This document shows positions 55,741 through 64,000 of a DNA stretch of 64,000 nt, piece by piece. Both the position numbers and the translations under genes were made by a program. Each line of letters begins with the position of its first letter. Position 1 is the first letter of the stretch. The stretch is from Pseudocercospora fijiensis CIRAD86. Its lineage: Eukaryota; Ascomycota; Dothideomycetes; Mycosphaerellales; Mycosphaerellaceae. The stretch lies in contig NW_006921532.1 of the NCBI RefSeq assembly GCF_000340215.1, forward strand, positions 10,329,764-10,393,763, written 5' to 3'. The notes under the pieces are model-generated. The model was not told the origin of the DNA. It made no database searches and saw only the letters and a program-made list of their open reading frames with translations.

Positions 55741-58700
55741 TCTCGGTTTCTACGCCGCTGTCTACTATAGAATCTATATTTATCGGTATAGACCGTTATT
55801 TAAGTCGTTAAGGTATTGTTAATCGCTATAGATATTGCGGACCTTCTTAATAGCGAGACGTACGATTATAACGAGCTAATTGCTACTGCTAAGGACCTAT
55901 TTAACGCATACGATATCGACCCTAATGCTATATTTCTAGCTACTAACGACAGCATTATAGACGCCGAGTTCCTATCGTCTCGTAAGCTACGTAAGGCTAT
56001 AGCGAAGTCGTTATTCGAGGCTTTAACCTACGAAGAGCCTATAGTAGACAAGCGCTCCGAGCCTCTAATTATAGCTAATAACCTTAATAGCTAGAGGCGC
56101 ACTTGCTATATAGCAGAGTCTAAGCCGGATACTATCTAACCTAAGTCTTAAAAAGCTAGCTTTTACTATCTATTAGAAGGTATTAAATACGAGAGGTAGG
56201 TGCGGCTACTAGTTAAAGAGATATTCGAAGGCGTAGATAGCGATAATCTATAGTCGGACTATAACCCTCGAAAGCTGTCGACTCGTAACTCTAGAGGCTA
56301 GCGACTGCTACTAAAGTAGTTTAATATTATATAGCCGGCTATTATCTATAGGATAATAGTATTGTATACTAACTAGTATGCTAAATAGAAACCTAAGTTT
56401 AAGAAGGTCGTAAACAGTAGTAAGGAGGTATAGGTTTCGAAGCAGAAATAGAAGCTAGTTACGACTAGAGAGCTACGAGTTTTTATCGGTCTAATAATAT
56501 ATATATTAGCTATACAAATGGACGATAAAGCCGATTACTAGCGCTCTAATAGGTATTAGCCCTCTTATAATATCGCTAGATATATAAGTAAGTATCGATT
56601 TCGATAGATTAAAGCCGCTATATAGTTTAGTAAACCTATCGAGAAGAATAGTAGCTTTCTACTATAGAAATAGGTCGTAAACCTTGCTAGCATACTAAGG
56701 AAGGCCTTTAAGCAGTATATAGTGCTAGCGAGTAGAATTAGTATAGATAAGGTAATAGTGCGCTTCTATAGGCGCTCTTTCTATACTATAATAATAAAGG
56801 GCAAACTAATACTAATTAGGTTCTATATTCTCGCTCTCTACGAGCGTAGATATCTATATAACTTCTTATTCTCGTCGCCGAAGAAGCAATAGGGGTTTAA
56901 GGTTGTTAACGGTGCGGAAGAGTAGAAGAATCTAGTCGAGGTGCTAATTAAGTTAACTAAGGCAGAGAAGAAGGCCGCTACGAAGGCGAGGAAGGGTATA
57001 GAAACTCGGGCTCGTAATAGAGGTAGAAATAGTAGTATAGACACTAGCAAAAATGGTAACGACGGTCTACCTACTAAACGACGACGGACAAAGTAGATAG
57101 CGTAAACTAATAATGTTAGTAATAGTAATAAAATAAGAGAAAGTAGGTAGCTTCTAAATCTAGCAGCTTCTTATATATAGAAGGCTAACCGCAGGGTCTA
57201 ATAGCGACTAATCTTATTAGCTCGCTTAGCTCGCTTAGCTAGGCTGTTCTTCGGTTGTTACTATAGCTCCTATATTCGACTTACTTCTTCTATTGTTATA
57301 TAGACAATTTATTTAATAACGTACTACTATTTCGGGTCCTACGACACTATAGAATCGCGGCGACAGGTACGGTGCGTACTAGCTCCAAATCTTGGCTATA
57401 GTAGGGCGCTGTATTCTATAAGGTATAGCTCTATAAGGATTAGGCGGTAAAACTAAAGCGGGACGAGCATCTACCCCCGAAGACTGTCTAGGAAGCGATA
57501 ACACTCAATCGGAAGTCTATACGTTTCCCCTTCGACATACTAATAGCTAGGTATTACTATAATGTTGCCGCGATACTATAGCAAGACCGAAACCTCGTTT
57601 AAGTCCTTATAACTAGTTACCGGCTATTCTAGCGAGTCTAGCGATAAAGACGCTAACCTAAGGCTACTAACGACTTTATTACTAAGCACGTACGCCCTTA
57701 CTAGATTGTTCCTTAATAGCTATGCTATATACCTGTATAGGCAGCTCTATATAACGATAAGATAGGCAGAGTCGACATCTACGACTAATTAAGAAGCTAT
57801 TATGCTATATAACACCGTTCTATAAAGCTATAGCATCCGCTGTTCTACTTCTTGCTTAATACGGCCGTAATTAACGCCTACATTCTATGCCAAGACTTTA
57901 CTACTTCTAAGGACAAATACCTTACTATATAGCGCTCCTTCCGCTTTCGACTCGGCTAGAGTTTAGTAATAGAAGGCAGTAAAGAGATAGAAGCAGAATT
58001 AGGAGATACTAGCTTAATACCTCGTAACCGCGGTAGGTTTATATTAGGCTATATATATAACTAGTACTACGGTCGTCCTTCTCGGCGCTTCTAGTAGAAA
58101 CGAGGCGACGTTATTCGAGCGCAAATAGATACCTTTAGGCTTAGTAAGGACTATAAGCATTATATAGACGGTAGACTACTACAGAAACAGCGCTGCGACA
58201 TCTATAACTTTACTAATACCGCACTTAATATTAAGTCGTAGACATACTATTAAACAAGGCGATATTGTATTAATTGTAGACCTAGTTAGGCTTTATATAA
58301 AGACTGCGAGTATACCTAGCACAACTACCGAGATTTAATCGCCTCTCTTAACTACCGGCGTACTATACCGTAACGTTAACCTATAGTTTATATAGCTCCC
58401 TTATCTTTAGTATATCTCTATAGTTGTTATAGCTAAAATTCTTTAAGAACGCGTAGATAGCGTCTATATAAGTCTCTAAATACATTATCCGCAACTGTAG
58501 CTATATAAACTCTCGAAAGTTAACCTCTTCCGGCCTCTTAACTTCTATAAGGCTCGGAGGACTCGAGGCTAGGTCTAGCGTCGACTTAGACCTCTTTAGC
58601 TTCTTCTTTAGTAGTGTTATAGTACTGTTTTAAGACCTTATTGTCTTAACTCGCGCCGGCAGTAGTAATTAAGCCTCTAGCCTTAGTAGCGAGGATTTAG

Positions 58701-58960
58701 GTTCTATAGTCGTAGCATCTCTATATTCCTTTATTTAGTTAGTTAGCAACGACTACTAGCGGCTACTAGCGGCTTCAATACAGCTATATATACAGGTGTT
58801 ATAGCTATTGCTAGCTATTGCTATATTGCTAGCTATTCTATAGAAGAAGTAATATTTAAACTACTCTTAGAAGCGCCTCTGTCCGCTATCTAGATAGGCT
58901 CTCGAAGAGGCAGCCGCTTAACTATTATCGTTACTACCAGCGAATTCGGTCGGCGGAGGG
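55741..58960 (+). mobile_element. piggyBac-like DNA transposon, RIP-degraded
   Basis: An island of RIP-type composition between two normal gene regions. It carries a degenerate transposase with piggyBac (DDE_Tnp_1_7) motifs on the plus strand from about 55813 to 58380. The following 58380-58930 is RIP-damaged and may include a minus-strand reading frame that I could not identify. I found no convincing terminal inverted repeats or TTAA duplication, so the ends are set by composition only. Confidence 0.7.
55813..58380 (+). pseudogene. piggyBac-like transposase remnant
   Basis: The N-terminal 90 codons are open (IDIADLLNSETYDYNE...), followed by scattered TAG/TAA. Family motifs appear in order: RELRVFIGLIIYILA near 56470; a DDE-core segment near 56740-56870 (SIDKVIVRFYRR, IIKGK, ALYERRYLYNFLFSS), where piggyBac has D-E-x-x-x-x-F-K-G-R; YIDNLFNNVLLFRVLR near 57300; DIYDQLRSYYAIQHRS near 57770; LLNTAVINAYILCQ near 57860; and a Cys-rich C-terminus (CINCRPSQALYKDCEY). 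A basic, Ser-rich insert (about 56990-57130) and at least one frame change lie between the catalytic halves. Size fits a complete transposase. Confidence 0.78.
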
Positions 58961-59232
58961 CACTAATTAGTGATCTGCGGCTGTTCGTCGACCTACCCAT
59001 TTTGCTAGGCTAATGGAACTCTCTGAGACCGGAAGCATGGGTTTAGCGCCAACCTACACCCACCGGGCTGGCAAAGGGATGGAGCTGGCTCCGCTCAGGA
59101 GCCGCTTGCGAGCTTCTTGCGCGGCTGAAGATACCGTAGCGCGTTGTTATGGTTGTGCCAGCAGCATTTGGAGTAGTTGAGAAGCCTTCTGTGAGACACC
59201 TGCCAAATACCCTTGGCGTTTTGAACCGTCTT
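58961..59232. other. 3' flank of RPB6
   Basis: Normal-composition sequence between the piggyBac remnant and the RPB6 stop codon. No gene seen. Confidence 0.5.
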
Positions 59233-59898
59233 CTAAAGCAACTCTTCGCAGGTCCAGTCTTCGTAGTAACCATCCGGAAGATATCGCCTCACCACCAGCG
59301 GAATCTTCTTCTCTCGGAGCTCCTTCAAAGCGATCTGGAGCGGATCGGTCTCAGATTCAACGTCAACTAGTACTGGAGCACCCAGACTGTAAAGGCAGGT
59401 CAGCATGCTCTATTCGAGCCACGGCCTCCTGACCAACATACCTGATCTGCAATGCCCGTGTTCCCAGTACTCTTGCACGCTCATACTTGGTCATGTATGG
59501 CGTTGTAGTTCTCTTCTCATTGGCAATCTTTTTGCTTTTCACACCTTTGACCGTATTCGCGCCTGGTTGCTCACCGCTGGGCACTATGTTGTTGGCATTC
59601 GCATCGGCGTAGTCAGTGCTGTTCAACTGCTGCTGCTGTGGCTCGCCGTCTTCGCCTGCTGCCGGTCAGAAATGCCCCAGCGACAATCATGCGCGCGAGA
59701 GGCAATCAGCACGCATTTTGATACCACTGAGAGCGCATACCATTGTCCCAGTTTTCCTCGTACTCTTGCTCTTCGATCAAGTTGTCCTCGACATCTCTGT
59801 GGCGGCATCAGCATCCTGCGATCACATCGACGCTCTGGAAGCGCATACTCGAGGTTGCCATATTCGACCATATCATCGTCGCCGCCTTCGTACTCCAT
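59233..59898 (-). CDS. RPB6: DNA-directed RNA polymerases I, II and III subunit RPB6
   Basis: Four exons: 59898-59849, 59796-59741, 59655-59442 and 59386-59233; introns of 52, 85 and 55 bp. The 157-residue product fits the family (yeast about 155). The N-terminus is acidic ([16 protein letters not shown], then [20 protein letters not shown]). The conserved core reads [44 protein letters not shown] and [13 protein letters not shown]6 is an essential small subunit of all three nuclear polymerases, contacting the clamp and largest subunit. The third acceptor could also be three bases upstream (59658), adding one residue. The tail WTCEELL is the family's usual end. It is divergent from TFIIIA. 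Confidence 0.95.
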
Positions 59899-60182
59899 CT
59901 TGTCTGCTGTTGCGTAGGAAGGATGTGAAATGGAGCTCCTCTTCGGCGTGTCGGATGAATGTGCACGAGATGTTGAACAGCGGCAGAGTGGTGATTTTGA
60001 TGCTTGCGATCAAAGAAAGAACAGCAAGACAAGGATCGCGTTTTCGATGCAGGGATCTTCAGACGCGGCCCAGCCCTACCGACCTCCACAAAACTCTAAA
60101 TTTATCTTTGAAATCGCGGGCTGAGTCTTGCTTACTTTCCTCACTGTCTTCACATGCCCACCACCACTGCTTAACGGCCAGA
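59899..60182. promoter_or_regulatory. Bidirectional promoter between RPB6 and TFIIIA
   Basis: 284 bp separate the two start codons. There is no in-frame stop between 59616 and the TFIIIA ATG, so the upstream open frame is chance and overlaps RPB6 exons. No obvious TATA box. Confidence 0.6.
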
Positions 60183-61958
60183 ATGGCACACAGCCCAGCA
60201 AAGCGGAAGCGTGGTGCTCCTATTAGCACTCCGCTGGGCGAGTTGTACGTTGACATCTCGCCCCGCAAGAAGCGAGTACGATACGACGACGACGTCGACG
60301 ACGCTTCGTCTTTTGCCGCATCGCACGTCCCTTCTTCCTTTGCAGAGAGCGACACTGCTGCTACTGCTACGATTGCCGACACTGAAACACCTCTGACGGA
60401 AGCATCGAGTGTGCGCAGCAAGAGCCAGCCACGCGCGAAACGTTATCAATGCTCCTTTGAGGGCTGCACCAAGGCTTTCGATCGGCCCATTCGCCTCCAG
60501 GCTCACTTCAATACTCACACTGGCGAGAGGCCCTACGCGTGCTCTGAAGACGGCTGTGACAAGAGCTTCTACAAAATAGAACACCTCAACCGGCATGTCA
60601 AGGACAAGCATGGCTCGAGCACTTTTATCTGCGAGTTCGAAGTCTACAATGATCAGACCCAGTCACGCGCGCCGTGTGGCCTGGCATTTCCTTCTGCTTC
60701 GAAGCTGAAGCGACACATCGCAAGGCATCAAGGGAAAGAGGAAACTACATGTAGCTGGGATGGTTGTGGGAAGGTGTTCCGCAGGCAAGAGACCCTCCAG
60801 CGTCACATCAAGAAAGATCATTTGGGAGAAGAATCGTATCTGTGCAAGCGTGAGCTGCCAGATGGAGAGATCTGCGGCCAGGCTTTCGCGACTCCCGGTC
60901 AGCTTCGTGGACACGAAGCAAGAGTGCATGAAGCTCCGAAGTACTGGTGTGAGGTCTGCACAATGGCAGGGCAGCCGACCATCGACGAGCTCATGCCGAT
61001 CGGCAACGATCTGGACGCTGATTTCCTGCCGACGGAAGAAGATCTTCTGATTGCCCGTCAAGATGTCGATCAGGACATGTTCGACTCCCTCACGCTGAGC
61101 GAACCCACACCAGCTCAAACGCCTAGCGTCCACATCGTCAGCTTCCCAACATATCACGACTTGCAGCGCCACAACACCCTAGTCCACCCACCTAAATGCG
61201 CGCAGTGTGGTAAGAAATGCAGGAGTGCTAAGGACCTTTCTGCACATATGGATATTGTGCATTCAGGAGATCCAGATGTAGCAGCAGCAGCTAAGCCGCC
61301 GAAGAGATTTGTATGCCCGTACGAAGGCTGCACCCGATCTTCACTAGACTTCGGCTTCTCGAAGAAGGGTAACGTGGATCAGCACATCAAGAGCGCTCAC
61401 ACCAAGGAGAGGAAATTTGTCTGCGGCGAGTTCGATCTCAGTGGCTGCAGCAAGACCGAAGGTTGGAATGGCATTGGGTGCGGTTTGGCTGTCGTCACGA
61501 AACAGGCACTGATCGGTCACGTCCGAACTCAGCACATGGGCTTGAAGCCAACCAATCTGAAGAGTAAAGGCGCGAAGAAGGATTCGAAGAAGATTGCACC
61601 AAAGACCGATCTTGAGATCGACATTGAGATGGACGACGTCCCTCCTGCGACTGAGCACAATAAGACACTCTCCTTGATAACAGGATATGGATACGAACAA
61701 CAACGTCCCTTTGCCTGCCTGCTTGCACCATCACGCGGATGCCAGATGCGTTTTACCAAGGAACATGAGCTCGGCTATCACATGGAGATGACCCACGGCT
61801 GGCATGTCGACGATGTTGAGGAAGCACTCAACGATCCGGACATCCATGCCGAAGACACAGATATCGCTGACCAGATTTTGAAGAGGAGACTGGAAACTGA
61901 GATGAATGCTGTTGGGGCAGCGTTCCTGGATCCGCAGTTCCAGCCAATGCAGGCATAG
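60183..61958 (+). CDS. C2H2 zinc-finger transcription factor IIIA (TFIIIA)
   Basis: The ATG at 60183 (MAHSPAKRKRGAP) is chosen over upstream in-frame Mets because those lie in RPB6. 591 residues. After a basic/acidic N-terminus (DISPRKKRVRYDDDVDD) come about nine C2H2 fingers, starting with YQCSFEGCTKAF and YACSEDGCDKSFY (linker HTGERP). The others include CSWDGCGKVFRRQETLQRH, CEVC..., CAQCGKKCRSAKDLSAH, CPYEGCTRSS and a last finger QMRFTKEHELGYHMEMTHGW. Nine fingers with atypical spacing and a long insert before finger 6 are typical of fungal TFIIIA, which binds the internal control region of 5S rRNA genes and the 5S RNA. A second, Lys-rich insert (KSKGAKKDSKK) precedes the last finger. Confidence 0.88.
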   Translation: MAHSPAKRKRGAPISTPLGELYVDISPRKKRVRYDDDVDDASSFAASHVPSSFAESDTAATATIADTETPLTEASSVRSKSQPRAKRYQCSFEGCTKAFDRPIRLQAHFNTHTGERPYACSEDGCDKSFYKIEHLNRHVKDKHGSSTFICEFEVYNDQTQSRAPCGLAFPSASKLKRHIARHQGKEETTCSWDGCGKVFRRQETLQRHIKKDHLGEESYLCKRELPDGEICGQAFATPGQLRGHEARVHEAPKYWCEVCTMAGQPTIDELMPIGNDLDADFLPTEEDLLIARQDVDQDMFDSLTLSEPTPAQTPSVHIVSFPTYHDLQRHNTLVHPPKCAQCGKKCRSAKDLSAHMDIVHSGDPDVAAAAKPPKRFVCPYEGCTRSSLDFGFSKKGNVDQHIKSAHTKERKFVCGEFDLSGCSKTEGWNGIGCGLAVVTKQALIGHVRTQHMGLKPTNLKSKGAKKDSKKIAPKTDLEIDIEMDDVPPATEHNKTLSLITGYGYEQQRPFACLLAPSRGCQMRFTKEHELGYHMEMTHGWHVDDVEEALNDPDIHAEDTDIADQILKRRLETEMNAVGAAFLDPQFQPMQA

Positions 61959-62395
61959 GTTGCTTAGAAGTCACGAAAGACTGTTGTAACTGAAAGCGAG
62001 ATTATTATGGCAGTGCTATGGAATCGCTTGAGATGGACGACTAATGAAGAAGAGCATGGATGTACGGCATAGCATCGAAGCGTTAAGTGAGCGGTTTCTT
62101 TGATTGTTTTCTTGTTTTGTGTTCGAGATACCCATATGGCAGGCACAGCTTATTAGAGCATTGTACAAAAAATGATATTCAGCACGGAAGCTCTGTTAAT
62201 TGCAACGACACATCACAGGACAGGAGAAGGTTGTCATTCCCTCATACTTTACAAACTATACATACTGATACTTCTGGTGACGTCGTCATGATCATGTACT
62301 TCTCCCAGCGCCAGCGCCCTTCACCAACCCGAGTAGCGCCGTAGACTGTACAAACTGGATATCATTTCAATGCCTATGACTTCTCTCCATGCAAT
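61959..62395. other. Convergent intergenic region
   Basis: 437 bp between the TFIIIA and NFS1 stop codons, containing both 3' flanks. No gene seen. Confidence 0.6.
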
Positions 62396-64000
62396 CTAGT
62401 GCTGCGACCACTCAATAGTGTTCAAATCCACGCCTTCCTGCACCAGCTCCCACAGCGGACTCAGCTCTCGCAAGAAAGTAACTCTGTTCTTCACGGCGTC
62501 GAGAACATAGTCGATTTCTGCGTCGGTTGTGAAGCGGCCGATCCCGAATCGGATAGAGCTGTGTGCAGATTCGTCAGAGTTACCCAATGCTCGAAGCACG
62601 TATGAGGGCTCCAGTGAAGCCGATGTGCATGCCGAGCCAGAGCTGAGTGCGATATCCTTCAGTGCCATCAGCAGAGATTCACCTTCTACATAGGCGAATG
62701 AGACGTTGACGCAGCCTGGGTAATGTCGGCGGGGGTCACCGTTGAGAGATGTGTGTTCCATGGCGAGTAAGCCGTCAGTGAGCTTCTTTGAGAGAGCTGC
62801 GATGCGTCTACTGTCGTACTGCGAATGTGTTAGCATAAGCTCTACGTGGCAATATCGATGATTGAGAGCAAGTGCAAAACAAGAAGATCATAACCCCTGC
62901 TACGTTCAGCAAGCTATGCGCCGGTCAAAGCGCGCTCAGAAAGCCATGCATGTGTAAAGCGAATAATCATTTCAATGCGCGAAAAGCAATGCCGTATGTG
63001 TTCAGGGTGCTGGATTCTTACCTCCATCTCTTCTTTGCATAGTCTAGCAGCTTCACCCATGCCGATGATGAGCGGAGGTGCTAGAGTGCCGGATCGAAGT
63101 CCTCGTTCCTGACCACCGCCAGAGATGATGGGATCAATTCTGACACGCGGCCGTCTTCGCACGTAACATGCGCCGATACCCTTTGGTCCGTAGATTTTGT
63201 GGCCAGAGATGGACATGAGGTCAATATTCATCTTGTTGACATCGAGAGGAATCTTTCCAACAGCTTGTGCTGCGTCGGTGTGGAAATATATCTTTTTGCT
63301 TCGGCAAAGCTTGCCGATCTCTTCAATAGGCTGCACAACACCAATCTCGTTGTTGACAGTCATGATCGAGACAAGGCAGGTCTCGGGCCTGATTGACTTC
63401 TCCAACTCTTCCATGCTGACAAGACCATTCGACTGCACGGGCAGATACGTGACATCAAATCCCTCGTCTTGCAAATGTCGACAGCTATCAAGCACGCACT
63501 TGTGCTCGGTTTGTGCCGTGATGATGTGATTCTTCTTGCCACCCTTCTTGAAGAAACGGGCGACGCCCTTTACGCTCATGTTATTGCTCTCTGTTGCACC
63601 GCTGGTGAAGATGATCTCCTTCGGGTCGGCACCGATCAGATCTGCGATATGTTTCCGAGCTTCCTCCACTGCTTTATCTGTTTCCCAGCCGTAGGCATGG
63701 GTCCGCGAGTGTGGGTTACCATACAAGCCAGTGAAGAATGGAAGCATAGCATCCAACACTCGTGGATCTGTGGGTGTTGTCGCTTGTGCGTCAAGATATA
63801 TGGGTCGAGTTCCTTGGTCCATGACAGTGGCCTGCTTTAAAATTGCAGCTGCCGGACTCATCGCTGCATCCCCAGGCATGCCAGTGTGTGGCAGGGTGGC
63901 ATCTTTCGGTCTGATTCCGGTTTCTGCTAGAAATGCCTTCTGGTCCTCCCTTATTGTCTGCTCAACATTGACAGTGGCGTTCTTTGGACTTGATCCGGAG
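62396..64000 (-). CDS. NFS1: Cysteine desulfurase NFS1, 5' end outside the window
   Basis: PLP-dependent enzyme that takes sulfur from cysteine for Fe-S cluster assembly in mitochondria. The last exon is 62818-62396, joined through a 203-bp intron (63021-62819) to an exon from 63022 that stays open to the window edge, so the upstream residues ([16 protein letters not shown]) are part of the CDS and the mitochondrial presequence is missing. Motifs: [40 protein letters not shown], the PLP lysine in [25 protein letters not shown], and the catalytic-Cys loop [16 protein letters not shown]. It ends [15 protein letters not shown], the standard NFS1 end. Confidence 0.96.

Noticed and set aside
59616..60182. 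N-terminal extension of TFIIIA to 780 residues
   Set aside because: The extension overlaps RPB6 exons on the opposite strand and shows no conserved features. The ATG at 60183 starts a typical TFIIIA N-terminus.

Overview
The window comes from a filamentous ascomycete nuclear genome, probably a Dothideomycete (class placement is inference). The genes have short introns of about 55-200 bp with fungal GT...AG signals, fungal families are present (Zn2Cys6 regulator, fungal TFIIIA), and the repeats carry RIP (repeat-induced point mutation) damage. In the repeat blocks CpA/TpG dinucleotides are depleted and TpA is inflated, while CpG is retained. The in-frame stops I read in dead transposon genes are TAG/TAA, mostly where related copies keep Gln or Trp.

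Layout. (1) 1-5955: a RIP-killed Ty3/gypsy chromovirus running off the left edge (minus strand), next to an unclassified RIP-killed element with two plus-strand reading frames and one converging minus-strand frame. (2) 5956-10690: a gene island with DPM2 (+) and a large WD40 protein (-). (3) 10690-44780: about 34 kb of repeats forming a four-level nest. A degenerate tandem array was split by gypsy copy C. C was split by gypsy copy D. D was then hit three times, by gypsy copy A, a Tad-like LINE and a different chromovirus B. Every level is supported by matched LTRs and target-site duplications, and removing the inserts restores about 7.1 kb for both C and D. (4) 45160-55130: a second gene island with an Rdx/selenoprotein-W-like protein, an F-box-like protein, a mannose-6-phosphate-receptor-like (MRH) membrane protein, a conserved protein of unknown function, a sarcosine/fructosyl-amine-oxidase-type flavoenzyme, a Zn2Cys6 transcription factor and S-formylglutathione hydrolase. 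(5) 55740-58960: a RIP-killed piggyBac-like transposon. (6) 59233-64000: RPB6 (four exons), divergently oriented TFIIIA, and the mitochondrial cysteine desulfurase NFS1, whose 5' end lies outside the window.

How genes may work together. The flavin oxidase, Zn2Cys6 regulator and S-formylglutathione hydrolase are consecutive. A sarcosine-oxidase-type reaction releases formaldehyde, and S-formylglutathione hydrolase acts in formaldehyde detoxification, so this could be a small catabolic cluster (inference). RPB6, a subunit shared by all three nuclear RNA polymerases, and TFIIIA, the 5S rRNA factor, share one 284-bp divergent promoter. No rRNA, tRNA or CRISPR array was recognised.
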